The notes beneath the pieces were generated by a model. The model was not told the origin of the DNA. It saw nothing but the letters and a program-made list of their open reading frames with translations, and did not search any database. This document shows positions 19,162 through 29,946 of a stretch of 43,580 nucleotides of DNA, in pieces; position 1 is the first letter of the stretch, and each line of letters opens with the position of its first letter. Made by a program: the position numbers and the translations under genes. The stretch is from Sphingomonadaceae bacterium (lineage in GTDB: Bacteria; Pseudomonadota; Alphaproteobacteria; Sphingomonadales; Sphingomonadaceae): positions 1-43,580 of the forward strand of contig JASBUR010000045.1 of assembly GCA_030147805.1 (NCBI GenBank), written 5' to 3'.

Positions 19162-20096
19162 CACGCGGCGTCCTTCTTCTGGCTGACCAGTCCGACGAAG
19201 ATGTCCTCGAGCGAGCTCTGGCTGGTGTGCAGGTCCTTGAAGCCGATGCCGAGGTCGGTCATCCGGCGCAGCAGCGACGGCACGCCGGTGCGCTCGGCGT
19301 TGGCGTCGAAGGCGTAGCGCAGTTCGTTGCCGTCGGCGGCGAGCGTCACCGCCCAGTCGGCGAGTTCGGGGGGGACGGCGACGAGCGGCTCGGCGAGATT
19401 GAGCGTCAGCTGCTTGCGCCCGAGCTTCTTCATCAGTTCGCTCTTTTCCTCGACGACGATCAGCTCGCCCTTCGAGATGACGCCGACGCGATCGGCCATT
19501 TCCTCGGCTTCCTCGATATAGTGCGTCGTCAGAATGATGGTGACGCCGCGGTCGCGAAGCCCGAGCACGAGATTCCACATGTCGCGGCGAAGCTCGACGT
19601 CGACCCCGGCGGTCGGCTCGTCGAGGAACAGGATCTCGGGCTCGTGGCTCAGCGCCTTGGCGATCATCACGCGGCGCTTCATGCCGCCCGACAGTTCGAG
19701 GATGCGCGACTTGCGCTTGTCCCACAGCGACAGGTCGCGCAGCAGCTTTTCGAGGAAGGCGTCGTTGCGCGGCTTGCCGAACAGCCCGCGGCTGAAGCTC
19801 ACCGTCGCCCAGACGCTTTCGAAAGCGTCGGTGGTCAGTTCCTGCGGGACGAGGCCGATCTTGGTGCGCGCGGCGCGATAGTCGCGCACCACGTCGTGCC
19901 CGTCGGCGCTGACCGTCCCCGACGAGGCCGTGACGATGCCGCAGACGATCGAGATCAGCGTCGTCTTGCCGGCGCCGTTGGGCCCGAGCAGCGCGAAGAT
20001 CTCGCCGCGACGGATGTCGAGATCGACTCCCTTCAGCGCGGCAAACCCGCTCGCATAGGTCTTGGTCAGCCCCTGTATCGAAATCACCGGCGGCAT
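19161..20096 (-). CDS. ABC transporter ATP-binding protein, YadG-like
   Basis: 311 residues. Walker [10 protein letters not shown] is at 38-46, the signature LSGGMKRR at 135-142, Walker B ILFLDE at 155-160, and the switch His is in [12 protein letters not shown]. About 80 C-terminal residues form the extra domain of ABC-2 drug/lipid exporter ATPases. The ATG at 20096 is preceded by AGGAG. It heads the two-gene exporter operon and is divergent from the monooxygenase gene. Confidence 0.95.
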   Translation of the reverse strand: MPPVISIQGLTKTYASGFAALKGVDLDIRRGEIFALLGPNGAGKTTLISIVCGIVTASSGTVSADGHDVVRDYRAARTKIGLVPQELTTDAFESVWATVSFSRGLFGKPRNDAFLEKLLRDLSLWDKRKSRILELSGGMKRRVMIAKALSHEPEILFLDEPTAGVDVELRRDMWNLVLGLRDRGVTIILTTHYIEEAEEMADRVGVISKGELIVVEEKSELMKKLGRKQLTLNLAEPLVAVPPELADWAVTLAADGNELRYAFDANAERTGVPSLLRRMTDLGIGFKDLHTSQSSLEDIFVGLVSQKKDAA

Positions 20097-20146
20097 GCGC
20101 TGCTCCTGATCGCGCCGTGACGGCGAATCGATGGTCGGCTCATTTA

Positions 20147-20164
20147 ACCTCCCTTTGGGGAGGT
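20147..20164. promoter_or_regulatory. Inverted repeat in the exporter-monooxygenase divergent gap
   Basis: ACCTCCC (20147-20153), TTTG, GGGAGGT (20158-20164), perfect 7-base arms. It sits about midway between the two divergent starts (20096 and 20200), a place where one regulator could act on both genes. Confidence 0.4.
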
Positions 20165-20199
20165 CGCGAGCCAGCCTTAGGTATGAGAGACTGCGCGGC

Positions 20200-21684
20200 A
20201 TGACGAACCATGATTTCGACGTGCTGGTGGTGGGGGCCGGGATCTCCGGTATCGGCGCGGGCTATCACCTGCAGCAGAACTGCCCTGACCGCAGCTATGC
20301 GATCCTCGAGGGCCGTGCCGACATCGGCGGGACCTGGGACCTGTTCCGCTATCCGGGAATCCGCTCCGATTCGGACATGTATACGCTCGGCTACGCCTTC
20401 CGGCCGTGGCGCGAGGCCAAGGCGATCGCCGACGGCCCGTCGATCCTCAATTATGTGCGCGACACCGCCCGCGACCATGGCATCGACCGGCACATCCGCT
20501 TCAACCACCGCGTCAGGCGCGCCGCCTGGTCGTCGGCCGCGGCGCGCTGGACGGTCGAGGCTGAGGTGGGGCCCGAGCGGACGCCGGCGACCTTCACCTG
20601 CCGCTTCCTGTTCATGTGCAGCGGCTATTACGACTATGCCGAGGGACATCGACCCGAATGGCCGGACGAGGCGGCGTTTGCCGGGCGCATCGTCCACCCG
20701 CAGTTCTGGCCGACCGACCTCGACTATGCGGGCAAGCGCGTCGTGGTGATCGGCAGCGGCGCCACCGCGGTGACGCTGGTGCCCGAGATGGCGAAGACGG
20801 CGGCGCACGTCACCATGCTGCAGCGCTCGCCGACCTATGTCGTGTCGCGCCCGGCCGAGGATGGCATCGCCAACTGGCTGCGGGCCCGGCTGCCGGCGAT
20901 GCTCGCCTACCGGCTGGTGCGCTGGAAGAACGTGCTGTTCGGCATGTTCTTCTTCAACCTGGCGCGAAAGCGGCCCGACAAGACCAAGGCGCGGCTGATC
21001 GCGATGGTGCGCGAGCAGCTCGGCCCCGATTATGACGTCGGCACGCATTTCACCCCGCGCTACAACCCGTGGGACCAGCGGCTCTGCCTCGTTCCCGACG
21101 CCGACCTGTTCGATTCGATCAAGGCGGGCGCCGCCTCGGTGGTGACCGACCAGATCGACCGGTTCGTCGCCGAGGGCATCAAGCTCAAATCGGGCGCGAC
21201 GCTGCCGGCCGACGTCATCGTCACGGCCACGGGGCTCAAGCTGCAGCTGCTCAGCGGTGTCGACTTCAGCGTCGACGGCGTGCCGGTCAACATGTCGAAG
21301 ACGATGAGCTACAAGGGCATGATGTACAGCGACGTGCCCAATCTGGCGTCGTCGTTCGGCTACACCAACGCCTCGTGGACGCTGAAGGCCGACCTGACCT
21401 GCGAATATGTCTGCCGCCTGCTCAACCACATGAAGGCGACGGGCACGCAGATCGCGACGCCGCATCGCGACCCCGACGTCGAGGAGGAGCCCTTCCTCGA
21501 CTTCTCGTCGGGCTACGTCCAGCGCGCCGCCGACGTGCTGCCGCGGCAGGGCAAGACCAAGCCTTGGAAGCTCTACCAGAATTATGCGCTCGACCTGGTC
21601 ACGCTGCGTTACGGCCGCGTCGACGACGGCACGATGACCTTCACCAATCCGGTGCCGGCGCCGCGGGAGAAGGCGACGGTCTGA
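20200..21684 (+). CDS. ethA: EthA-like Baeyer-Villiger monooxygenase (FAD/NADPH)
   Basis: 494 residues, the size of mycobacterial EthA. It should insert oxygen into ketones or oxidise sulfides using FAD and NADPH. The first Rossmann motif [12 protein letters not shown] is at about 9-20, followed by [20 protein letters not shown]. The Baeyer-Villiger fingerprint [14 protein letters not shown] lies near 165-178, then the NADPH motif [18 protein letters not shown]. The C-terminal block [20 protein letters not shown] agrees with EthA as I remember it. The ATG at 20200 gives the conserved start. The physiological substrate is not known. Confidence 0.92.
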   Translation: MTNHDFDVLVVGAGISGIGAGYHLQQNCPDRSYAILEGRADIGGTWDLFRYPGIRSDSDMYTLGYAFRPWREAKAIADGPSILNYVRDTARDHGIDRHIRFNHRVRRAAWSSAAARWTVEAEVGPERTPATFTCRFLFMCSGYYDYAEGHRPEWPDEAAFAGRIVHPQFWPTDLDYAGKRVVVIGSGATAVTLVPEMAKTAAHVTMLQRSPTYVVSRPAEDGIANWLRARLPAMLAYRLVRWKNVLFGMFFFNLARKRPDKTKARLIAMVREQLGPDYDVGTHFTPRYNPWDQRLCLVPDADLFDSIKAGAASVVTDQIDRFVAEGIKLKSGATLPADVIVTATGLKLQLLSGVDFSVDGVPVNMSKTMSYKGMMYSDVPNLASSFGYTNASWTLKADLTCEYVCRLLNHMKATGTQIATPHRDPDVEEEPFLDFSSGYVQRAADVLPRQGKTKPWKLYQNYALDLVTLRYGRVDDGTMTFTNPVPAPREKATV

Positions 21685-21716
21685 ACGGGCCCGTCACATT
21701 GCGTCTAAAATGCCCA

Positions 21717-21746
21717 TTGCCCTTTGCGCGTGCGGGGGGCTATCAG
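21717..21746 (+). promoter_or_regulatory. Probable promoter of petABC
   Basis: TTGCCC (21717-21722) and TATCAG (21741-21746) with an 18-base spacer; the -10 region reads GCTATCAG, close to the alphaproteobacterial GCTANAWC. It gives a leader of about 60 bases before petA. Confidence 0.5.
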
Positions 21747-21814
21747 GCGCACGACTTCCGCAAAGGGGGCCTGCGGCCGCGCGAGCGGCCGTGGCGACAG
21801 TCAGGGACGAAACG

Positions 21815-22366
21815 ATGGCGATAGTTGAGGAATCGGTCGGCGAGGACGGCGTTCGCCGCCGCGACTTCATCTACGTGGCGACCGGCGCCTTCGCGGCCGC
21901 GGGCGCCGCGGCGGCGGGCTGGTCGCTCGTCGACCAGATGAACCCGTCGGCGGACGTGCTGGCGCTGGCGTCGATCGAGGTCGATCTGGCCGCGGTGCAG
22001 ACCGGTCAGGCGATCAAGGTCAGCTGGCGCGGCAAGCCGGTGTTCATCCGCAATCTGACGGCGGCCGAGATCCAGGCGGCGAACGCGACGCCGGTCTCCG
22101 AGCTTCGCGATCCGCAGACGCTCGCCGAGCGCACCAAGGAAGGCAAGCAGAACTGGCTGATCACGCTCGGCGTGTGCACCCACCTCGGCTGCGTCCCGCT
22201 GGGCGCCGCCGAAGGCGAGGTCCGCGGCGACTATCAGGGCTATTTCTGCCCGTGCCATGGGTCGCACTACGACACCGCGGCGCGTATCCGCAAAGGCCCG
22301 GCCCCGACCAACCTCGAGGTGCCGGAATACGCCTTCAAGTCAGACACGCTCGTGCAGATCGGATAA
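21815..22366 (+). CDS. petA: Rieske iron-sulfur subunit of cytochrome bc1
   Basis: 183 residues. It moves electrons from ubiquinol to cytochrome c1. A twin-arginine type N-terminus ([20 protein letters not shown]) anchors it in the membrane. The 2Fe-2S ligands lie in CTHLGC and CPCHGS, with the disulfide Cys in both. The ATG at 21815 was chosen because AGGGA lies upstream and the Tat motif follows; a longer frame from 21710 lacks family match. First gene of petABC. Confidence 0.97.
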   Translation: MAIVEESVGEDGVRRRDFIYVATGAFAAAGAAAAGWSLVDQMNPSADVLALASIEVDLAAVQTGQAIKVSWRGKPVFIRNLTAAEIQAANATPVSELRDPQTLAERTKEGKQNWLITLGVCTHLGCVPLGAAEGEVRGDYQGYFCPCHGSHYDTAARIRKGPAPTNLEVPEYAFKSDTLVQIG

Positions 22367-22370
22367 CCCC

Positions 22371-23693
22371 ATGAGCTTTCCCTGGGCCAAGCATTACGAG
22401 CCGTCGCACCCCTTCATGAAGTGGGTCGACTCGCGGCTGCCGCTGCCGCGTCTCGTCTATAATTCGATCGGCGCCGGCTATCCGGTCCCGAAGAACATCA
22501 ACTATTGGTGGAACTTCGGCGTGCTGTCGGGCTTCGCGCTCGTCGTGCAGATCATCACCGGCATCGTGCTGGCGATGCACTACAGCGCCAACACCCTCGT
22601 CGCGTTCGACTCGGTCGAGCACATCATGCGCAACGTCAACGGCGGCTGGATGATGCGCTATCTCCACGCCAACGGCGCGAGCTTCTTCTTCATCGTCGTC
22701 TACATCCACATCTTCCGCGGGCTCTACTACGGATCGTACAAGCCGCCGCGCGAGGTGGTGTGGATGCTCGGCCTCGTCGTCTTCCTGCTGATGATGGCGA
22801 CCGCGTTCATGGGCTATGTGCTGCCGTGGGGCCAGATGAGCTTCTGGGGCGCCACCGTCATCACCAACCTGTTCTCGGCGATCCCGGTGGTCGGCAACAC
22901 CATCGTGTCGTGGCTGCTCGGCGGCTTCGCGGTCGACAACGCCGCGCTCAACCGCTTCTTCTCGCTTCACTATCTGCTGCCGTTCATCATCGCCGGCGTG
23001 GTGATCCTGAAGATCTGGTCGCTGCACATCCCGGGCTCGTCGAACCCGACCGGCATCGAGGTGAAGGGGCCCGAGGACACGATCCCGTTCCATCCCTATT
23101 TCACGGCGAAGGACGGTTTCGGGCTCTGCGTCTATCTGCTGCTGTTCTTCGGCGTCGCCTTCTTCCTGCCGAACGCGCTCGGTCACGCCGACAACTACAT
23201 CCCGGCGAACCCGCTCTCGACGCCGTCGCACATCGTGCCCGAATGGTATTTCTGGCCCTTCTACGCGATCCTGCGCGCCTTCACCGTCGACTTCCTGTTC
23301 ATCCCGGCGAAGCTCTGGGGCGTGCTCGCCATGTTCTCGGCGATCCTGCTGCTGTTCTTCCTGCCGTGGCTCGATCGCTCGCCGGTCCGTTCGTCGAACT
23401 ATCGTCCGACGATGAAATGGCTGTTCGTGCTGCTGATCGTCGACGTCATCATCCTGGGATGGTGCGGCGGTGCGCCGGCGGAGGAACCCTATGTGCGGAT
23501 CAGCCAGATCGCCTCGGCCTATTATTTCCTTCATTTCCTCGTGCTGATGCCGCTGGTGTCGGTCATCGAACGGCCGCTGCCGCTGCCCAACTCGATCACC
23601 GAAGCGGTGCTCAAGGGGAAAGACCGTGACGGCGCACCGATCGGCATGGCGCAGGCGACCAACGCCACCATCAGCGCCACTCCGGCGGAATAA
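22371..23693 (+). CDS. petB: Cytochrome b subunit of cytochrome bc1
   Basis: 440 residues with eight expected membrane helices; binds two b haems and forms the quinol oxidation and quinone reduction sites. Signatures: [20 protein letters not shown], the haem-ligand region around [40 protein letters not shown], and the Qo-site PEWY motif in [18 protein letters not shown]. It starts four bases after petA, and petC follows after ten bases. Confidence 0.98.
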   Translation: MSFPWAKHYEPSHPFMKWVDSRLPLPRLVYNSIGAGYPVPKNINYWWNFGVLSGFALVVQIITGIVLAMHYSANTLVAFDSVEHIMRNVNGGWMMRYLHANGASFFFIVVYIHIFRGLYYGSYKPPREVVWMLGLVVFLLMMATAFMGYVLPWGQMSFWGATVITNLFSAIPVVGNTIVSWLLGGFAVDNAALNRFFSLHYLLPFIIAGVVILKIWSLHIPGSSNPTGIEVKGPEDTIPFHPYFTAKDGFGLCVYLLLFFGVAFFLPNALGHADNYIPANPLSTPSHIVPEWYFWPFYAILRAFTVDFLFIPAKLWGVLAMFSAILLLFFLPWLDRSPVRSSNYRPTMKWLFVLLIVDVIILGWCGGAPAEEPYVRISQIASAYYFLHFLVLMPLVSVIERPLPLPNSITEAVLKGKDRDGAPIGMAQATNATISATPAE

Positions 23694-23703
23694 GGGGGCA
23701 CCG

Positions 23704-24522
23704 ATGCTTGGACGTCTGATTTCCTACGCCATCGGTGGCGTCTTCGTACTGACGCTGCTCGTCGCGGCCTTCGCGCCGCGCGAGGCGGTCGTCGAAGATC
23801 CCAACCACGCGCTCCACAAATACCCGATGAAGATCAGCTGGGCGCAGGACGGGGTGTTCGGCACCTTCGATCGCGCGCAGCTGCAGCGCGGCTTCCAGGT
23901 CTACAAGGAGGTCTGCGCGGCCTGCCACGGCCTCGAGCGCATCGCGTTCCGCAACCTCGTCGACATCGGCTTCTCCGAGCCCGAGGTGAAGGCGATCGCC
24001 AAGGCCTATGAGGTCGCGTCGATCGACGACAAGACCGGCGAAGCCTCGACGCGTCCGGCGGTGGCCTCGGATTATTTCCCGAGCCCCTATCCGAACGAGG
24101 TGGCGGCGCGCGCGGCGAACAACAATGCGCTGCCGCCCGATCTCTCGCTGATCACCAAGGCGCGCCAGGGCGGGAAGGATTATCTCCACTCGCTGCTCGT
24201 GGGCTACGGCCAGCCGCCGGCGGGCCACGAGGTTCCCGAGGGGCTGTACTACAACCCCTATTTCGCGAACATCAACATCGCGATGCCGCCGCCGCTCGCC
24301 AGCGCCGGCCAGGTGACCTACGCCGAGGGCCAACCCGAGCCGACCATCGACCAGATGTCGCGCGACGTGTCCGCGTTCCTCGACTGGGCGGCCGAGCCCA
24401 AGGCCGAAACGCGCAAGCGCACCGGCGTGGCGGTGATGATCTTCCTGCTCATCCTCACCGGCCTGTCCTACCTGGCCTATCGCCGGGTGTGGGCCGAACT
24501 GAAGAGCCGCGGCGCTCACTAG
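23704..24522 (+). CDS. petC: Cytochrome c1 subunit of cytochrome bc1
   Basis: 272 residues. Haem c is bound at CAACH (Cys71, Cys74, His75). Other family features: FDRAQLQRGFQVYKEVCAAC, LPPDLSLITKAR, and a methionine ligand candidate in INIAMPPPLA. An N-terminal hydrophobic segment (about 5-24) acts as signal/anchor and a C-terminal helix (about 248-267) holds it in the membrane. Last gene of the operon, closed by a clear terminator. Confidence 0.97.
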   Translation: MLGRLISYAIGGVFVLTLLVAAFAPREAVVEDPNHALHKYPMKISWAQDGVFGTFDRAQLQRGFQVYKEVCAACHGLERIAFRNLVDIGFSEPEVKAIAKAYEVASIDDKTGEASTRPAVASDYFPSPYPNEVAARAANNNALPPDLSLITKARQGGKDYLHSLLVGYGQPPAGHEVPEGLYYNPYFANINIAMPPPLASAGQVTYAEGQPEPTIDQMSRDVSAFLDWAAEPKAETRKRTGVAVMIFLLILTGLSYLAYRRVWAELKSRGAH

Positions 24523-24545
24523 CGCGCAGCGCGAACCGGCGAGAC

Positions 24546-24576
24546 GGGCCGCTTCCGGCAGGAGGCGGCCCTTTTC
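24546..24576 (+). terminator. Terminator of petABC
   Basis: Arms GGGCCGCTTCC (24546-24556) and GGAGGCGGCCC (24561-24571) pair over 11 positions with one G-U; loop GGCA; followed by TTTTC. Confidence 0.88.
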
Positions 24577-24607
24577 GTATCGGCGGCCGCCCGATATGGC
24601 TGACGGC

Positions 24608-25468
24608 ATGAGACTGGGAATCCTCGGCGGCAGCGGCCTCTATCAGCTGGCGGAACTCGCGGACGCCGAATGGCGCGCGGTCGCGACGCCGTGGGGCGCC
24701 CCGTCGGACGAGCTGCTGTTCGGCCGGCTCGGCGAGGTCGAGCTCGTCTTCCTGCCGCGCCACGGCCGCGGCCACCGGCTGAGCCCGTCGGAGATCAACT
24801 ACCGCGCCAACATCGACGCGCTGAAGCGCGCCGGCTGCACCGACATCCTGTCGATTTCGGCCTGCGGTTCGTTCCGCGAGGAGCTGGCGCCGGGGACCTT
24901 CGTTCTCGTCGACCAGTTCGTCGACCGCACGCGGCTGCGCGCGAGGAGCTTCTTCGGCGACGGCGTCGTCGCGCATGTCGCCTTCGCCGAGCCGACCTGC
25001 GGGCGGTTGGCCGATACGGTCGCCGAGGCGGCGCGCGCCGCCGGCATCGCCTGCCGGCGCGGCGGCACCTATCTTGCGATGGAGGGGCCGCAATTTTCGA
25101 CGCGCGCCGAATCGAAGCTCTACCGCGCCGCGGGGCTCGACGTGATCGGCATGACCAACATGCCCGAGGCCGCGCTCGCGCGCGAGGCGGAGCTCTGCTA
25201 CCTCACCGTGGCGATGGTGACCGACTACGACGCCTGGCGCGGCGAGCAGGACGCGGTCGACGTCGCGCAGGTGCTCCGCGTGCTGCACGCCAACGCCGAC
25301 AATGCGCGCAAGCTGGTCGTCGAGGTCGCGCGGCGGCTGGCGCCTTCGCGCCCGCCGTGTCGCCAGGGCTGCGACCGTGCGCTCGATCACGCCGTCATGA
25401 CCGCCTCCGACCAGCGGCCGGCGGCGACGCTTGCGAAGCTCGAGGCGGTTGCCGGCCGGGTGCTGTGA
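24608..25468 (+). CDS. mtnP: S-methyl-5'-thioadenosine phosphorylase
   Basis: 286 residues. It splits methylthioadenosine into adenine and methylthioribose-1-phosphate, salvaging a by-product of polyamine and homoserine-lactone synthesis. Signatures: LGILGGSGLY at the start, LPRHGRGHRLSPSEINYRAN, MEGPQFSTRAESKLYRAAG, GMTNMPEAALAREAELCY and TDYDAW. MTNMPEA and the Asp pair in TDYD indicate 6-aminopurine preference, i.e. MTAP rather than guanosine phosphorylase. The ATG at 24608 matches the family start; an ATG at 24596 would add four residues. It is not preceded by a clear ribosome binding site. Confidence 0.92.
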   Translation: MRLGILGGSGLYQLAELADAEWRAVATPWGAPSDELLFGRLGEVELVFLPRHGRGHRLSPSEINYRANIDALKRAGCTDILSISACGSFREELAPGTFVLVDQFVDRTRLRARSFFGDGVVAHVAFAEPTCGRLADTVAEAARAAGIACRRGGTYLAMEGPQFSTRAESKLYRAAGLDVIGMTNMPEAALAREAELCYLTVAMVTDYDAWRGEQDAVDVAQVLRVLHANADNARKLVVEVARRLAPSRPPCRQGCDRALDHAVMTASDQRPAATLAKLEAVAGRVL

Positions 25469-25495
25469 CGCGCCGTCGAACCGGCGTCCGCGGCC

Positions 25496-27166
<1,671 letters not shown>

Positions 27167-27227
27167 GACGGATACTCGTTCGTTTAGGACGATATCCTGT
27201 CTAGCGCTGCGGCGTCGCCGCGCAAGG

Positions 27228-27374
27228 TCAACCGGCGCGGCGGAAGCCCTCGGTCGCGAAGGCGGCGCCGGCCCAGCGCAGCAGACGATGCAGCCGCGCG
27301 AAGAGGCGCCCGAGCGATTTGACCCATTCCTCGCCATGCTGGGCGAGCAGGTGGAGTTCGATGGCGTCACGCAT
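27228..27374 (-). CDS. Small basic protein, unknown
   Basis: 48 residues, starting MRDAIELHLLAQHGEEWVKS and ending in a basic amphipathic helix (RLFARLHRLLRWAGAAF). A good ribosome binding site, AAGGA, lies seven bases ahead of the ATG at 27374. It is divergent from the LysR-type gene, so it could be a regulated target. No family recognised; it could also be chance. Confidence 0.4.
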   Translation of the reverse strand: MRDAIELHLLAQHGEEWVKSLGRLFARLHRLLRWAGAAFATEGFRRAG

Positions 27375-27467
27375 GTCACGGTCCTTGCTGGCGGGGCGAT
27401 GTGCCCCCGTTTGCTGGTGCCAATATGCCGTTGCGCATCCGTGACGACCAACTGCTTCTCGACATGA

Positions 27468-27490
27468 ATACATAAGTTGTGCTTATCTAT
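27468..27490. promoter_or_regulatory. Palindrome at the start of the LysR-type gene
   Basis: ATACATAAG (27468-27476), N5, CTTATCTAT (27482-27490); 8 of 9 arm positions pair, and the inner ATAAG/CTTAT is perfect. It is AT-rich in a GC-rich setting and lies 5 bases ahead of the ATG at 27496, between the LysR gene and the divergent small frame. It fits a self-regulating LysR operator. Confidence 0.55.
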
Positions 27491-27495
27491 TGCCG

Positions 27496-28377
27496 ATGCG
27501 AAGCCTACCGCCGCTGTCCGCCGTCCGCGTGTTCGAGGCGGCCGCTCGCCACCTCAATTTTACCCGGGCCGCCGCCGAGCTCGGCATGACGCAGGCGGCG
27601 GTAAGCTATCAGGTGAAATTGTTGGAAGAGCGTGTCGGCACCCCGCTGTTCCTGCGCGCCGCCCGACGCGTCGAGCTGACCGAGGCCGGCGCGCGCATCG
27701 CGCCGGTGGCGACGCAGGCGCTCGACCTGCTCGGCACCGCCTTCCAGGCGGCGCGCAACGACAGCGAGGCGGTGCTGGTGATCAGCTCGCTGCATACCTT
27801 CGCCTCGAACTGGCTGGCCAAGCGCCTCGGCAGCTTCCAGCTGGCGCATCCGGAGATCGCGGTCCGGCTCGAAATCTCGTCGCACCTCGTCGATTTCGCG
27901 CGCGAGGAGGTCGACGTTGGGCTGCGCGGCGGCAGCGGGCGCTGGCCCGGCCTCGTCGCCCACCCGCTGCTGCCCTGGCATTTCGCGCCCTACGCCAGCC
28001 CCGACCTGCTGGCGCGGCTCGATCTGGCCACGCCGGCCGACCTGCTGTCGGCACCGCTCATCAGCCCCGACGACCCCTGGTGGCGGCACTGGTTCGCCGC
28101 CGCGGGGGTCGATGCCGGCGACATCGCCGCGCGTCCCGCGGTCCTGATGGGCATGCAGCAGCTGCAGGGTGCTGCCGCGCTCAGCGGCCAGGGGATCGCG
28201 CTGCTCACCCCGTCGCTCTGGCCCGACGACATCGCCGCCGGGCGCCTCGTCGCGCCGTTCGACATCGTCGGGCGCGAAGGCGAGGGCAGCATCTGGCTGG
28301 TCTATCCGGAGAGCAAGCGCGGCTCGCGCAAGGTTCGCGCCTTCCGCGACTGGATCCTTGCGGCGATCAGACCCTAG
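27496..28377 (+). CDS. LysR-type regulator, GcvA-like
   Basis: 293 residues. N-terminal winged helix-turn-helix (about 5-62) with PPLSAVRVFEAAARHLNFTR and AAAELGMTQAAVSYQVKLLE, then a periplasmic-binding-like effector domain (about 90-290) with VDVGLRGGSGRWPGL. The pattern resembles GcvA-type regulators. The ATG at 27496 was preferred over a TTG two codons earlier. The start lies on a palindrome, which suggests autoregulation. The regulated genes are unknown; traB follows in the same direction after 32 bases. Confidence 0.92.
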   Translation: MRSLPPLSAVRVFEAAARHLNFTRAAAELGMTQAAVSYQVKLLEERVGTPLFLRAARRVELTEAGARIAPVATQALDLLGTAFQAARNDSEAVLVISSLHTFASNWLAKRLGSFQLAHPEIAVRLEISSHLVDFAREEVDVGLRGGSGRWPGLVAHPLLPWHFAPYASPDLLARLDLATPADLLSAPLISPDDPWWRHWFAAAGVDAGDIAARPAVLMGMQQLQGAAALSGQGIALLTPSLWPDDIAAGRLVAPFDIVGREGEGSIWLVYPESKRGSRKVRAFRDWILAAIRP

Positions 28378-28409
28378 CGGCCCGGAGTCGGCAGCGATAG
28401 AAGACGCGC

Positions 28410-29273
28410 ATGACGATGCTTCGCCGGACCTTTGCCGCGCTGCTGCTCTCCACCGCTTCGGTCGCCCACGCGGCGCCGGCGTTGTGGAAGGTGAGCGATG
28501 CCGACACCACCATCTTTCTGTTCGGCAGCATCCATGCCCTGCCGGGCGACACGCCCTGGTACACGGGCAAGGTCCGGACCGCCTTCGAGACCGCCGATAC
28601 GCTGGTGCTCGAGATGGTCACGCCGAAGAGCGAGTCCGACTTCGCACCGTCGTTGATGGCGATGGGCTTTTCTGCCGGGCAGCCGCCGCTCGCCGAGCGC
28701 ATCGCCGCGGCCGAGCGGCCGCGCCTCGCGGCGGCGCTGCGCGACGCGTCGTTGCCCGCGACGGTTCTCAACGCCATGGAGACCTGGCTCGCGACGCTGA
28801 TGCTGTCGATGCAACAGTTCAGGAGCTTCGGGCTCGATCCCAAGCTCGGCGTCGAACGCCAGCTGACCGTCAAGGCCGAGGCCGCGAACAAGCGCATCGT
28901 CGGGCTCGAGACCGCCGCCGAGCAGATGAGCTATTTCGACGCGTTGCCCGAAGCCGACCAGCGCGCCTTCCTGTCGGCGACGCTCAAGCAATGGCCCGAC
29001 ATGAAGGCGCGGATCGGCGATCTCGTCGGAAAATGGACCGCGGGCGACGACGCCGCGATCGGTGCCGAGTTCAACGCCTCGATGAAGGAGACGCCGCAGC
29101 TGGCGAAGGTGCTGCTCGCCGATCGCAACGCCCGCTGGGCGGCGTGGATCAAGGCGCGCATGGCGCAGCCGGGAACGGTGTTCGTCGCGGTCGGCGCTGG
29201 CCATCTCGCGGGCAGCGACAGCGTGCAGGCCAAGCTGGCGATGCATGGACTGACGTCAGTGCGCGTGGAATAA
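28410..29273 (+). CDS. TraB/GumN-family protein
   Basis: 287 residues with a signal peptide (MTMLRRTFAALLLSTASVAH, cleavage after AHA near 21). Family motifs: IFLFGSIHALPGDTPWY near 35-51 and VFVAVGAGHLAGSDSVQAKL near the C-terminus, the paired GxxH elements of TraB/GumN (tiki-like) proteins. Members have a metalloprotease-like fold, mostly uncharacterised in bacteria. The next gene starts seven bases after its stop, so the two are probably co-transcribed. Confidence 0.88.
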   Translation: MTMLRRTFAALLLSTASVAHAAPALWKVSDADTTIFLFGSIHALPGDTPWYTGKVRTAFETADTLVLEMVTPKSESDFAPSLMAMGFSAGQPPLAERIAAAERPRLAAALRDASLPATVLNAMETWLATLMLSMQQFRSFGLDPKLGVERQLTVKAEAANKRIVGLETAAEQMSYFDALPEADQRAFLSATLKQWPDMKARIGDLVGKWTAGDDAAIGAEFNASMKETPQLAKVLLADRNARWAAWIKARMAQPGTVFVAVGAGHLAGSDSVQAKLAMHGLTSVRVE

Positions 29274-29280
29274 CGGCGGC

Positions 29281-29946
29281 ATGTTCATCGAACTGCCCGA
29301 GCTGCTCGATCGCGCCGAGCTCGACGAGCTGCGGCGCATCGGCGCGACCTCGAAGTTCGTCGACGGCCGCGCCACCAACCCGCATTCCAAGGTGAAGCAG
29401 AATCTGATCCTTGCCGATCAGGAGGCGTACAAGCGCTCGGCGCAGATCATGTTCGATGCGCTGCGCCGCAGCGAGGAATTCAACAACTGGGCTTTCCCCA
29501 AGACGATGGCGCAGCCCTGGCTGACCAAATATGCCGGCGGCGGCACCTATGGCGTCCATACCGACGTCGCCTTCATGCAGCAGCCGGGCGGCCGGCCGCT
29601 GCGCTCCGACCTGTCGTGCACCATCTATATCAACGCGCCCGAAACCTATGACGGCGGCGAGCTGGTCGTTCACCTGGGGACGCGCGAGGTTCGCGTGAAG
29701 GGCGCTGCGGGCTCGGCGGTGGTCTATCCGTCGAACACCTTGCACGAGGTGACGCCGGTCACGCGCGGCGAGCGGCTCGTCGGGCTGACCTTCATCGAAA
29801 GCCGGATCGCCAGCGCCGAGAAGCGCGACCTCCTCTACGAACTCAACGAGGTGGCGGCGCTCGAGGGGCTCAACATGAGCTGGGAGAATTACACCCGGCT
29901 GCAGCGCGTGCAGCAATGCCTGCTGCGCAACTGGGCCGAGAATTAG
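29281..29946 (+). CDS. PKHD-type Fe(II)-dependent dioxygenase (PiuC/YbiX family)
   Basis: 221 residues, the family length. Iron ligands: His93 and Asp95 in YGVHTDVAFM and His155 in NTLHEVTPV, followed by Arg (about 165) for 2-oxoglutarate. DLSCTIYINAPETYDGGEL is the family core and the C-terminus has the extra helical region with NMSWENYTRLQRVQQC. Members are often linked to iron uptake; here no TonB receptor is adjacent. Its TAG shares bases with the TAA of the convergent gene (29943-29946, TTAG). Confidence 0.93.
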   Translation: MFIELPELLDRAELDELRRIGATSKFVDGRATNPHSKVKQNLILADQEAYKRSAQIMFDALRRSEEFNNWAFPKTMAQPWLTKYAGGGTYGVHTDVAFMQQPGGRPLRSDLSCTIYINAPETYDGGELVVHLGTREVRVKGAAGSAVVYPSNTLHEVTPVTRGERLVGLTFIESRIASAEKRDLLYELNEVAALEGLNMSWENYTRLQRVQQCLLRNWAEN

